The position numbers and the translations under genes were made by a program. 64,000 nucleotides of DNA from Rheinheimera sp. SA_1 (GTDB lineage Bacteria > Pseudomonadota > Gammaproteobacteria > Enterobacterales > Alteromonadaceae), in NCBI RefSeq assembly GCF_001669775.1, contig NZ_LXWK01000011.1:1054001-1118000 (forward strand), read 5' to 3'. This document shows positions 1-8,230 of the stretch, one piece after another (position 1 is the stretch's first letter; each line of letters starts with the position of its first letter). The notes beneath the pieces were generated by a model. It did not search any database and had not been told where the DNA came from. It saw only the letters and a program-made list of their open reading frames with translations.

Positions 1-1
1 A

Positions 2-58
2 CCGGCAACTTTGCTGTTGTTAGCACCAGCACTGCTGTGGTTAGCCCGCCGCCGCTGA
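2..58 (+). CDS. C-terminal tail of a GlyGly-CTERM-type surface protein (partial)
   Basis: Only the last 18 codons lie in the window, ending in TGA at 56-58. They encode a hydrophobic stretch rich in Leu and Ala followed by four arginines (LLALLWLARRRR-like ending). That pattern of a short transmembrane segment plus a terminal basic cluster is the sorting signal of GlyGly-CTERM proteins, which rhombosortase processes in type II secretion-positive gammaproteobacteria. The diagnostic Gly-Gly would lie upstream of the window, so the family call is inference. An intrinsic terminator follows within 30 bases. Confidence 0.5.
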   Translation, partial: PATLLLLAPALLWLARRR

Positions 59-85
59 GGTTACGCTGCTCAACCAACAAATAAC

Positions 86-120
86 AAAATGCCAGTCAAG
101 ATGATCGACTGGCATTTTTG
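86..120. terminator. Intrinsic terminator, probably bidirectional
   Basis: A perfect 10-bp stem (AATGCCAGTC at 88-97, GACTGGCATT at 107-116) is followed by a T run on the plus strand and preceded by an A-rich stretch. It separates the partial plus-strand gene at 2-58 from the converging minus-strand gene ending at 137 and could serve both. Confidence 0.85.
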
Positions 121-136
121 TTTGTTTCGCAACAGC

Positions 137-889
137 TTATTGTTGCAGCAGTTTCACTAACGCCTTACCCACATCCGCAGCCGATTGCGGGTTCTGGCCG
201 GTGATCAGTCGCTGATCAACCACCACCTTTGACTGCCAACTTGCTGCTGCACTATAGCTGGCGCCCCGCAGTTTTAACTGATCTTCCAGCGAATACGGCA
301 TCACCTCACTTAACTTCACTTGCTGCTCTTCACTGTTGCTAAAACCGGTGACCTTTTTGCCGGCAATCAGATAACTGCCATCGGCCAGTTTGATGTTGAT
401 TAACGCCGCCGGGCCATGACAGACCGCCGCTACGATACCATTCTGCTGATATAAATCTGCCGCAAACTGCTGTAAGTGTTGATCTTGCGGGAAATCCCAC
501 ATGGTGCCGTGGCCACCGGCAAACAATACCGCTTTATAATCAGCAGCTTTTTCGTTCGACAGTTTGCGGGTTTGCTTGAGTTTTACGCTGTGATTTTTGT
601 CCGCCATAAACCATTGATTCACCGCATCAGGCTCGGCCAGGCTACGCGCGTCAACCGGTGCCTCGCCGCCCTGAATACTGGCAATCTGTACTTCAAAACC
701 GGCGTCCAACAGCTCTTTATACGGATGCGTCACTTCCCCTAACCAATAACCGGTTTTTTCCGCGGTGTTGCCCATTTTGCTGTGGCTGGTCACCACGATG
801 AGTACTTTCTCTGCGGCGAAAGCGAAAGTACTGCTGAGGATTAAGGCTGTCGCCAGCCCCAGTTTTACGACATAGGTTGAGAGTTTCAT
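137..889 (-). CDS. Exported DJ-1/PfpI-family (class I glutamine amidotransferase-like) protein
   Basis: 250 residues. Residues 1-25 form a signal peptide ending AFA-A, so the protein is probably periplasmic. The rest is a DJ-1/PfpI fold of the Hsp31-like branch. The nucleophile elbow is AAVCHGPAAL, with Cys157 followed by His158, and the upstream GGHGTMWDF segment is also typical. Members of this branch act as glyoxalases, deglycase-like enzymes or chaperones; which applies here cannot be read from the sequence. The gene diverges from a LysR-type regulator 95 bases away, the usual arrangement for a regulator and its target. The start is the ATG at 889, just before the signal peptide. Confidence 0.85.
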   Translation of the reverse strand: MKLSTYVVKLGLATALILSSTFAFAAEKVLIVVTSHSKMGNTAEKTGYWLGEVTHPYKELLDAGFEVQIASIQGGEAPVDARSLAEPDAVNQWFMADKNHSVKLKQTRKLSNEKAADYKAVLFAGGHGTMWDFPQDQHLQQFAADLYQQNGIVAAVCHGPAALINIKLADGSYLIAGKKVTGFSNSEEQQVKLSEVMPYSLEDQLKLRGASYSAAASWQSKVVVDQRLITGQNPQSAADVGKALVKLLQQ

Positions 890-953
890 TGGTGTGCCCT
901 TTTGTGCTGTGAATGATGGTGTTTATTCTGCGCCGGCATTAAACTCAAAAGAA

Positions 954-968
954 ATGAATTGTCTTCAT
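954..968. promoter_or_regulatory. Candidate LysR-type operator
   Basis: ATGAATTGTCTTCAT is an interrupted palindrome (ATGAA, 5-base spacer, TTCAT) of the T-N11-A type bound by LysR-family proteins. It sits in the 95-bp gap between the divergent DJ-1/PfpI and LysR genes, 17 bases before the regulator's start codon. The assignment rests on position and symmetry only. Confidence 0.4.
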
Positions 969-984
969 ATGACCAATCCAAATT

Positions 985-1896
985 ATGAATATCAAAACCA
1001 AAGATCTGAATCTGTTGCTGTTGTTTAAGGTGTTGTTTGAGGAACTGAACGTCAGCAGTGCCGCCGTGCGGATGGACTTAAGCCAGCCAGCGCTGAGCCA
1101 TAAGCTGAATAAACTGCGCCATGAATTTGCTGATCCACTGTTTGTCCGCGCCGCCAGGGGTTTAACAGCGACACCCAAGGCGATTGCGTTGGCGCCGGCA
1201 ATTTTGCAGCTGGTGTCAGAGCTGGAAGGTTTTTATCAACAGCAGACGCAACCAGATTTTTTAGCCCAGACCGATCGGCTGGTGATTTACAGCACCGATT
1301 ATATCGAATCTCTGCTGCTGCCGGATTTGCTGGCGCGGTTCAGCGAACAAGCACCAAATGTCCAGCTGGTCTTTCGGCACACCCAGGGCACTTTGCCGAA
1401 ACAACAACTGGAACGGGGCGAATGTGATCTGGCAATTGCCGGCTTTTATCGTGATTTACCGGAAAGTTTTTATCAGCAGCAACTACTGGCGGAACAGTTT
1501 GTGGTGCTACTGCGTCAGCAACATCCGCTCTCGGATCAGATACTGACGCTTGAAAATTATTGCCAGGCCCGGCATATCGTCACCACTTTAACCGGCGATT
1601 TGCATGGCATTGTTGACCAAGCGCTCGCTTTAACCGGTCACAGTCGTTTGGTCTGCGCTGGTTTATCCGGTTTTTTATCGCCTGCTTACTTGCTTGAAAA
1701 AAATGATCTGCTGCTGACCTGCCTGAAATCGCTGGCCGAACTTTCCCGGTGCAGCCATCCGGAACTCATCATCAAAGATTGTCCGGTGCCGCTGCCCACA
1801 GTGCAAATCAGCCAGATCTGGCATTCCCGAACTCAGGACGATCCGTTACGACGCTGGTTACGACATCAGATCCAACAGTTGTTGGTAGCTAGCTAA
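985..1896 (+). CDS. LysR-family transcriptional regulator
   Basis: 303 residues, normal length for the family. The N-terminal winged helix-turn-helix (residues about 5-65) has the typical pattern LNLLLLFKVLFEELNVSSAA followed by LSQPALSHKLNKLR and DPLFVRAARGL. A periplasmic-binding-protein-like effector domain runs from about 90 to 300. The ligand is unknown. The gene is transcribed away from the exported DJ-1/PfpI gene, with a candidate operator between them, so that gene is its most likely target. No clear Shine-Dalgarno is visible before the ATG at 985. Confidence 0.9.
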   Translation: MNIKTKDLNLLLLFKVLFEELNVSSAAVRMDLSQPALSHKLNKLRHEFADPLFVRAARGLTATPKAIALAPAILQLVSELEGFYQQQTQPDFLAQTDRLVIYSTDYIESLLLPDLLARFSEQAPNVQLVFRHTQGTLPKQQLERGECDLAIAGFYRDLPESFYQQQLLAEQFVVLLRQQHPLSDQILTLENYCQARHIVTTLTGDLHGIVDQALALTGHSRLVCAGLSGFLSPAYLLEKNDLLLTCLKSLAELSRCSHPELIIKDCPVPLPTVQISQIWHSRTQDDPLRRWLRHQIQQLLVAS

Positions 1897-1986
1897 GTAG
1901 ATAGAAGCACCGTCAATGCCAGGGATCGAACGCAGGTGCCACTTTTGCAAAAAAGCTATGCCTGCAGCTGTAGAATACAGTACAGC

Positions 1987-2184
1987 TTATTCCCGTTTTC
2001 CGCTGATAAAGCACCAGATAAAGGCCAGCAGCCAACCTGTGCCCAACAGCAAACCGCCAACAAGATTCAGCAGAATAATTGATTTTTTATGCTGATGATT
2101 TTTGAACAATGCAATAACAGAGGGCAGAATGTAAATCATCAATGCCAACAATAGCCCGCTTAAACTGGTTCCACCAAATCCCAT
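1987..2184 (-). CDS. Small superinfection-immunity-like membrane protein
   Basis: 65 residues from the ATG at 2184, which has a good ribosome-binding site (AAGGAT, 6 bases upstream). A longer reading frame extends upstream to 2349 but lacks such a site and looks non-coding. Two hydrophobic segments flank a short basic loop (IYILPSVIALFKNHQHKK, then LLNLVGGLLLGTGWLLAFIWCF). This resembles the family named after the phage T4 superinfection immunity protein (Imm), which blocks phage DNA injection, but bacterial members are widespread and mostly of unknown role. No phage genes are nearby. Confidence 0.75.
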   Translation of the reverse strand: MGFGGTSLSGLLLALMIYILPSVIALFKNHQHKKSIILLNLVGGLLLGTGWLLAFIWCFISGKRE

Positions 2185-2541
2185 ATTTTCATCCTTAAAA
2201 TGGTTATTTCGAAGTTCAGGCAACTGCCGGAGCAGCAACACTGTCCCACATTTGTACTTGATGCCATGCTGAACCTCAAGACAATTCAACTTCCCTCTCT
2301 GTTCATAAACGGGTTGTTGTGACGGCCTGCGAGTTGAACTTCTGCACATCCCGGCTTAAGGTTAGTGGCAGGCGATTATTGACGAAAATACCCGCAACAA
2401 GGACTACTACAGGGTTTTTCATCGTTATCAACCGATTGAACTGTCGAAAAATCAGATGGATATGCAAATCCGTAACTTTTGTTATGTTTCGATTATGGTA
2501 TGCTCAGGCTATTGCTGAGGACCGAAAATCACCGAGGTCTC
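2185..2541. other. Intergenic region, divergent promoters and a possible gene remnant
   Basis: 357 bases between the small membrane protein (minus strand) and the GGDEF-EAL gene (plus strand). A stop-free plus-strand stretch at about 2367-2530 reads like protein (it includes DENTRNKDYYRVFHRYQPIE) but has an in-frame TAG just upstream and no usable start, so it may be a decayed gene fragment. A start-like TTG at 2479 would extend the GGDEF-EAL gene but has no ribosome-binding site. I see no terminator or other feature. Confidence 0.4.
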
Positions 2542-4908
2542 ATGTTCGATTCGTTACGCATCCGATTGATCTTATTGTTGTTAGGCTTGCTCAGCTTTAT
2601 GGCGGTTGCCATTGGTTTTGCCACACTCAGCGCGATGAAACGAGACAGTTACGATCAGGCCCGGCAGTCGTTGTCGGTTGCCAGCAAAGTTTTCCAGCAA
2701 GCCCTCGCTAACCGCTCAGAACAGCTCAGTACTTCAGTACGAATCGTTGCCAGCGATTTTGGCTTTCGCCGCGCCGTAGCGACGTCCGAACAGGAAACCA
2801 TCGCTTCTGTATTGGAGAATCATGGCGGCCGCATCCAGGCCAATGTCAGTGTGTTGTTATCCCCCAGCGGCGAATTACTTGCCAGCACGCAGCAACAAAT
2901 CAGCCAGACGCAAATCACAATTTTATATAAAGAAATGAAACAAAGTGGCCGCGACAGTCTGGCCGATATTGTGCTGATCGGTGACGAAGCTTATCAATTG
3001 GTAATGATGCCGGTAAAAGCACCGCAACTGATCGCCTGGGTTGGCATGGGATTTTTGCTGGATCAAGATTTAGCCACCCAAATCAAAGGTGTGACCGATC
3101 TGGACATCAGCTTCAGCCGGGTGACGCCAGGCCAACAGCTGTTACTGGCCACTACATTGCAAAAACAGTTACCGGCAACCTTGTCGCTAAGCCCAAGTGA
3201 TGGCGCTGGTGATAGCGATAGCCTGGTGTTTGATGATGTGATCCCCCCCTATTTAACCCATGCCGTGGCACTCGACAGCCAGCAACAGTTGTTTGCGTTT
3301 TTACATTTATCCACCGCCCGCTGGCGTGACAATTATCTGCAGGCGCGCAGTCAGCTGCTGTTGATTTTTGGCATTGGTTTATCGCTGGCCTTAGCACTGG
3401 CATACCTGGTGGCGCGCAGCATCACGCAGCCGCTACGGCAGCTCACTGATTTTGCACGGCAAATTGGTCAGGGGATCCGAGCAAACGCGCCCCTAATACA
3501 TAAAGGTGAAGTGGGTTTGCTCAGTCAGACGCTGACCAAAATGCAACAGGATATTTTGCAGCGTGAACAACAAATCTTGTTCCAGTCGCAACATGATTCA
3601 CTGACCGGCCTCGCCAACCGCAGTTTTGTCGAACAACAATTACCGACGCTGCTGCACCAGCCTGACTTACAGTTGTTGCTGATCAACATCAAAGACTTTA
3701 AGCATATTAACGACACCTTTGGTTATCAGAACGGCGATTTATTGCTGCAACAACTGGCGAGCCGGCTGAAATCAAGCCCACTGTTGAGCCCACTGCCGCC
3801 GTTATTACTGGCGCGGCTTGGCGGCGATGAGTTTTTACTGGTGTTACCACAACAGCCGCCCCAACAATTCCCGGCAACACCGCTAGCAAGCCTGCAATTT
3901 TCCCTCAGTCAGGAATTTAAACTGGGTGGCTCCAGTATGAATCTGACACTGGCGCTGGCACTTTATGTGCTGGAATCCACCGAGATCAGCGCCGACGATG
4001 CTCTGCGTCGTGCCGATATTGCGATGGTGCATGCCAAAGTGCGCCATGATCATCTGGCGGTGTACCAACCGGGTCAGGACGAAAGTCACCAGCGTGAACT
4101 GACTATTCTGCGCGACCTGCCGTTGTCTTTAAAAAGTGGCCAGATGTTTGTGGTGTATCAGCCAAAAGTCAGTCTTGGCCAACAGATTTGTCAGTCGTCC
4201 GAAGCACTGATCCGCTGGCAACACCCGGAACTTGGCTTTATTCCACCGGATGAGTTTATCCGGCTGGCCGAACATTCCGGCTTAATTGCGCTGGTGACTG
4301 ACTGGATGATTGACCAGGTGATGGCGCAGCTGACGCGCTGGCAACAGCAGCAGATTAAAATGAAAGTCGCGATTAACTTATCCGCGCACGATTTACTCAA
4401 TCCAGAGTTACCGGCGCAAATGGCCAACCGGTTACAGCATTTTCAGCTGTCGCCGTCGGCATTAGCTTTGGAAGTGACCGAAGGCGCGGTGATGCAGGAC
4501 CCGGCACAAGTGATTAGTGTGCTGACCAAATTGCGGGCTATGGGCATCGAACTGGCAATTGACGATTTTGGCACTGGTCAATCTTCGTTGGCTTATCTGA
4601 AACAATTGCCGGTACACGAAGTGAAAATTGACCGCGCCTTTATCAAAGATATTGAGCATAATCAAAACGATGAACTTATAGTGCAAGCCACCACTCAGCT
4701 GGCACATGGCCTGGGTTTACTGGTGACGGCAGAGGGGCTGGAAAATGTAGCTGGCCTTGCCAAACTACAACAGCATGGCGTGGATACAGTACAGGGTTAT
4801 TTTTTCTCGAAACCTCTGCCGGCAGCCGCCTTCGAACAATGGCTGCTGGCATTTGAACCCGCACGTGACCGCTGGTTCGGTCGCAGCGACAATACCGGGA
4901 GTCATTGA
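2542..4908 (+). CDS. Membrane-bound GGDEF-EAL c-di-GMP enzyme with periplasmic sensor and HAMP
   Basis: 788 residues from the ATG at 2542 (GAGG 6 bases upstream). A transmembrane helix at about 7-29 and another near 275-297 bracket a periplasmic sensor domain of about 245 residues. A HAMP linker follows (RSITQPLRQLTDFARQI). The GGDEF domain has an intact GGDEF motif at 427-431, and the EAL domain has an intact EAL at 554-556, EVTEG and DDFGTGQSSLAYL. Both cyclase and phosphodiesterase activities are therefore possible. Its stop codon overlaps the start of the DUF3034 gene (TGATG), so the two are translationally coupled, and a lipoprotein globin follows. The periplasmic signal is unknown. Confidence 0.93.
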   Translation: MFDSLRIRLILLLLGLLSFMAVAIGFATLSAMKRDSYDQARQSLSVASKVFQQALANRSEQLSTSVRIVASDFGFRRAVATSEQETIASVLENHGGRIQANVSVLLSPSGELLASTQQQISQTQITILYKEMKQSGRDSLADIVLIGDEAYQLVMMPVKAPQLIAWVGMGFLLDQDLATQIKGVTDLDISFSRVTPGQQLLLATTLQKQLPATLSLSPSDGAGDSDSLVFDDVIPPYLTHAVALDSQQQLFAFLHLSTARWRDNYLQARSQLLLIFGIGLSLALALAYLVARSITQPLRQLTDFARQIGQGIRANAPLIHKGEVGLLSQTLTKMQQDILQREQQILFQSQHDSLTGLANRSFVEQQLPTLLHQPDLQLLLINIKDFKHINDTFGYQNGDLLLQQLASRLKSSPLLSPLPPLLLARLGGDEFLLVLPQQPPQQFPATPLASLQFSLSQEFKLGGSSMNLTLALALYVLESTEISADDALRRADIAMVHAKVRHDHLAVYQPGQDESHQRELTILRDLPLSLKSGQMFVVYQPKVSLGQQICQSSEALIRWQHPELGFIPPDEFIRLAEHSGLIALVTDWMIDQVMAQLTRWQQQQIKMKVAINLSAHDLLNPELPAQMANRLQHFQLSPSALALEVTEGAVMQDPAQVISVLTKLRAMGIELAIDDFGTGQSSLAYLKQLPVHEVKIDRAFIKDIEHNQNDELIVQATTQLAHGLGLLVTAEGLENVAGLAKLQQHGVDTVQGYFFSKPLPAAAFEQWLLAFEPARDRWFGRSDNTGSH

Positions 4909-5738
4909 TGAAATTACTGATGTGCGCTCTGCTTGGTGTACTACTGTCACAGCCGGCAGTTGCCGGTAGTAAAGTGATTGCGACCGGCGGTTCGACCTCG
5001 ATTGAAGGTGCCGCTGGTGGCGGCATTGTGCCCTGGGCAGTCATTAACGGCTACGCCAGCAGCGGCCAGTGGTCGGTCAACAGTTTTACCAGCAGCGTCG
5101 GTGTTGACGACTTTACGCTGCAAAATTTCGGTATTGGCGCCAGTTACAACAATCAATGGGAAGTGTCACTAACCCGGCAAAAATTTCAGCTTGATACCAT
5201 TGGCGGCGATTTGCAGCAGGATGTATTTGGCCTGAAATACCATATTGCCGGCGAATTGCTGTATACCAGTCTGCCGCAAATCAGTGTTGGACTGCAGTAT
5301 AAAAAACACCGCAACTCCGGTTTACCACTGGCGGTTGGCGCACAAAAGGATTCCGGCACTGATATCTACCTGGCCGCCAGTAAAGTCTATTTTGGCGCGG
5401 TGGCGGGTCGTAACCTGCTGTTAAACGCGACTGTTCGCGCCACTAAAGCCAACCAAATTGGTTTGTTGGGTTTTGGCGGCGCCGACCACAATCACTACCA
5501 ATATATGTTTGAAAGCTCAGCGGCAGTTTTGCTGCGCCCGGATCTGGCCGTCGGTATTGAATTCCGGCAAAAACCGAACAATCTGGCTTTTGCTGACGAA
5601 GAGCATTGGCGGGATATTTTTGTTGGCTGGTTTATCAATCAAAATTTCAGTGTGGTAGGCGGCTATGTCGATTTAGGCAGCATTGCTGGTCTGGCACAAC
5701 AACAAGGCTATTATCTGGCGCTGGAGGCCACCTTTTAA
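4908..5738 (+). CDS. DUF3034-family outer-membrane protein
   Basis: 276 residues from the ATG at 4908, which overlaps the preceding stop codon. A 20-residue signal peptide ends AVAG. The mature part is rich in Gly, aromatic and alternating hydrophobic residues and ends in Phe (YLALEATF), the classic C-terminal signature of an outer-membrane beta-barrel. It resembles DUF3034, a family without assigned function. Its stop TAA overlaps the next start (TAATG), which links it tightly to the globin lipoprotein. Whether it is a channel or a partner for the globin is unknown. Confidence 0.8.
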   Translation: MKLLMCALLGVLLSQPAVAGSKVIATGGSTSIEGAAGGGIVPWAVINGYASSGQWSVNSFTSSVGVDDFTLQNFGIGASYNNQWEVSLTRQKFQLDTIGGDLQQDVFGLKYHIAGELLYTSLPQISVGLQYKKHRNSGLPLAVGAQKDSGTDIYLAASKVYFGAVAGRNLLLNATVRATKANQIGLLGFGGADHNHYQYMFESSAAVLLRPDLAVGIEFRQKPNNLAFADEEHWRDIFVGWFINQNFSVVGGYVDLGSIAGLAQQQGYYLALEATF

Positions 5739-6202
5739 TGAAAGCAGCCCTAATGAAAGCAGCAACATATTCCGGCCTGTGGCTGAGCTTGTGTCTGGCG
5801 GTGTTTGGTGTGACTACGCTGAACGGTTGTAGCCAGACAGTTCCGAAAGATCATCTCTATCAACAGCTTGGTAGTACTGTAGGCATCGAAAAAGTCGTCG
5901 ACGCTTTGTTGGTCGAAATTGAACATGACCCACAGATTGTCCACCATTTTCGCGACACTGATATTGCCAGATTTCGTAAGTTATTGATTGAACAGCTATG
6001 TGAACTTAGTGGTGGCCCATGTAAATATACCGGGGCCAGTATGCAGGAAAGTCACACCGGTTTTAAGATCACCCAGGCCGATTTTGACAATCTGGTACGG
6101 CATCTGATGAAAGCGATGACCGAACAAAACATCAGCATTGCCGCACAAAACCAACTGTTGGGACTGTTAGCACCAATGTATGGTGATGTGGTGTATCGTT
6201 AG
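5738..6202 (+). CDS. Group 1 truncated hemoglobin, predicted lipoprotein
   Basis: 154 residues from the ATG at 5738. An N-terminal hydrophobic segment ends in a lipobox-like LNGC, with Cys31 as the predicted lipidated residue, so the globin is probably membrane-anchored and extracytoplasmic. The globin part shows the group 1 (TrHbN) pattern YQQLGSTVGIEKVVDALL, IVHHFRDTD, and a proximal heme-ligand His106 in ESHTGFKIT. Such proteins bind O2 or NO; some are NO dioxygenases. It is the third gene of a coupled operon with a GGDEF-EAL enzyme and a DUF3034 protein, so it may feed a gas or redox signal to the c-di-GMP enzyme (inference). Confidence 0.87.
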   Translation: MKAALMKAATYSGLWLSLCLAVFGVTTLNGCSQTVPKDHLYQQLGSTVGIEKVVDALLVEIEHDPQIVHHFRDTDIARFRKLLIEQLCELSGGPCKYTGASMQESHTGFKITQADFDNLVRHLMKAMTEQNISIAAQNQLLGLLAPMYGDVVYR

Positions 6203-6296
6203 TCCGGGGAAATTGGACACTGCGCCAAGGAAGGAAGCTTGACTGGACGACCTGGATTGAACTGACCGGTATTGGGGGAAAGTGCTGAACAACAGG

Positions 6297-7031
6297 TCAT
6301 TTCACCTGTTCATAACGGGCGTGTTGATAACGTGCCTGGTTGCCATGTAATTCGGCCAGCCGGCCGCTCCGATACAACTGCGCCATGCCCAAATCATAAG
6401 CTCTGGCCAGTTGTCTGCCTTCAAAATCGTTCTGAAACAATGGGTAAAGCGGCTGCGCTGCTAAAATCTCCAGGCTATATAAAGGTAAAACCATCGGATC
6501 AGGCTGATGACTCTGATAGCTGATAAATGCCGCCAACCTTTGGTGTTGCAACAGCATAAACCCTTCTTCTTCGGTGGCTACTTCGTAGCGTTCGACCGGC
6601 ACCGGTAAATACTGATCAAAGTCATAACCCAGCATCCAGCCCACCGGACGGCCTTGTAACTGAGCTAAGTTTTGTAGCGGCTGCAGGCTATATAACTGCA
6701 CGCTTTGGTCATAATCAAGATGCCAGCGTGGGTATAATCGACTGGGATCTTCGTGGCGATAATCCGCCAGCAACACGTCAGCACGCTTGGCATAAAACAT
6801 ATGCTTTGCCCGCTTCCAGTTACTGAGCCGGAAATTCAATTTGACATCCTGCGTCGCCATCGCCTCGCGGAAAATCTGAAAATATAAACCAGAACCGTCA
6901 GCATGGGTCAACCCTTGCCACGGAGAGGCTGCGATGGTAATGGATTTCGCCATCACTGCAGGTAAAAACAACAGTAACAACAGGCCGCAGCAGTAACGGA
7001 TTATGGCAAAATGTAACTTCAACACATGCAT
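6297..7031 (-). CDS. Periplasmic solute-binding protein, family 3-like
   Basis: 244 residues from the ATG at 7031; a TTG at 7100 would add 23 residues ahead of the signal peptide and is unlikely. The signal peptide (about residues 1-28) ends PAVMA-K. The mature part begins SITIAASPWQGLTHADGSG and resembles the PBP2/SBP_bac_3 fold seen in amino-acid ABC receptors and in stand-alone periplasmic proteins of Alteromonadales. No permease or ATPase gene is adjacent, so it is probably an orphan receptor. It diverges from the 2-hydroxyacid dehydrogenase gene. Confidence 0.75.
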   Translation of the reverse strand: MHVLKLHFAIIRYCCGLLLLLFLPAVMAKSITIAASPWQGLTHADGSGLYFQIFREAMATQDVKLNFRLSNWKRAKHMFYAKRADVLLADYRHEDPSRLYPRWHLDYDQSVQLYSLQPLQNLAQLQGRPVGWMLGYDFDQYLPVPVERYEVATEEEGFMLLQHQRLAAFISYQSHQPDPMVLPLYSLEILAAQPLYPLFQNDFEGRQLARAYDLGMAQLYRSGRLAELHGNQARYQHARYEQVK

Positions 7032-7149
7032 GCTCTGCCATCCAGCGCCATGAAACTTTGGGTCGATTGACCCACACCAACAATAATACTGCTTTATCAA
7101 TAGGCGTTTCCTCTGGTAAAAGCAAGCTTGGAGTTAACAAGGAACCCTC

Positions 7150-8100
7150 ATGAGTCAGTTGGTATTTTTAGATCAGGCAACTTTGCCGGACGTGGATTTA
7201 AGCCCTTTACAACAGCTGTCTCTACCCCTTCGCAGCTATCCACACACTGCGCCTGACGAAGTGCTGACACGATTGGCCGACGCCACTGTCGCTATCGTGA
7301 ATAAAGTGGTGCTTAACGCCGCCACGCTGGCGCTATTACCAAATTTGAAACTGATTTGTGTCACGGCAACCGGCATCAACAATATTGATCTGGTGGCAGC
7401 TCAACGTGCCGGGATCACCGTCTGCAACGCCCGGGACTACGCTCAGCACACGGTACCGCAGCAAGCGATGGCGTTATTACTGGGATTGTTTAATCAAATT
7501 GCGCCTTATCACCAGGCGGTACAACAAGGCGCCTGGAGCCGGAGCAGCCAGTTTTGCTGGCTGGGATATCCCATCCGGCAACTGGCCGGATTGAATTTTA
7601 GCGTAGTCGGTTACGGCGGGCTGGGACAGGCGACAGCGCAACTGGCAGCAGCTTTCGGTATGAACATTCTGATCGCTGAGCGCCCGGGGAGTGCGATGAT
7701 CCGGCCAGGACGACTAAGTTTTCGCGAGGCGTTACAGCAGGCAGATGTATTATCACTGCACTGCCCCGCTACTGCCGACAATCAACAGCTGCTCAATAGC
7801 GAAACCCTGAGCTGGTTGAAACCTTCGGCTGTAGTCCTGAATACCGCACGAGGCAGTCTGATTGACGCTAACGCATTGGCACAAGCGCTGAGAAACGGTC
7901 AATTGGCCGGCGCCGCACTGGATGTGTTAGACATCGAACCGCCGCCACCCGATCATCCGCTATTACAGCCAGACGTACCGAACATTCTGATCTCGCCTCA
8001 TGTCGGCTGGGCCAGTCAGCAAGCGATGCAAGCGTTGGTCGAACAAACCGCTGATAACATCCGCAGCTTTTTTACCGGGACACCCAAACGTTGTTGCTGA
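7150..8100 (+). CDS. D-2-hydroxyacid dehydrogenase, NAD(P)-dependent
   Basis: 316 residues, normal for the family; AAGGAA precedes the ATG at 7150. The Rossmann motif is GYGGLG. The catalytic residues are visible: Arg in NTARGSLID, Glu in LDIEPPPPDHP and His in ISPHVGWAS. It would interconvert a 2-keto acid and a D-2-hydroxy acid in the cytoplasm. The sequence resembles the glycerate/hydroxypyruvate reductase (HprA-like) branch, but the substrate cannot be fixed. No operon partner is visible. Confidence 0.88.
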   Translation: MSQLVFLDQATLPDVDLSPLQQLSLPLRSYPHTAPDEVLTRLADATVAIVNKVVLNAATLALLPNLKLICVTATGINNIDLVAAQRAGITVCNARDYAQHTVPQQAMALLLGLFNQIAPYHQAVQQGAWSRSSQFCWLGYPIRQLAGLNFSVVGYGGLGQATAQLAAAFGMNILIAERPGSAMIRPGRLSFREALQQADVLSLHCPATADNQQLLNSETLSWLKPSAVVLNTARGSLIDANALAQALRNGQLAGAALDVLDIEPPPPDHPLLQPDVPNILISPHVGWASQQAMQALVEQTADNIRSFFTGTPKRCC

Positions 8101-8230
8101 AGGGTTTTGCAGTTAAGTTCCGTTTTTGTGGTCAATAGTGTTTGGCTGGCTCACTGCCGCCAGAGTACACTAGACGTTTGTAGTGCAGCGACATGATGCC
8201 CACACTACTTTTCTTGCAGGAGCAGCCCAG

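Noticed and set aside
2319-2711. 130-residue plus-strand frame overlapping the GGDEF-EAL start
   Set aside because: Composition is not protein-like and it lies out of frame over the better supported gene.
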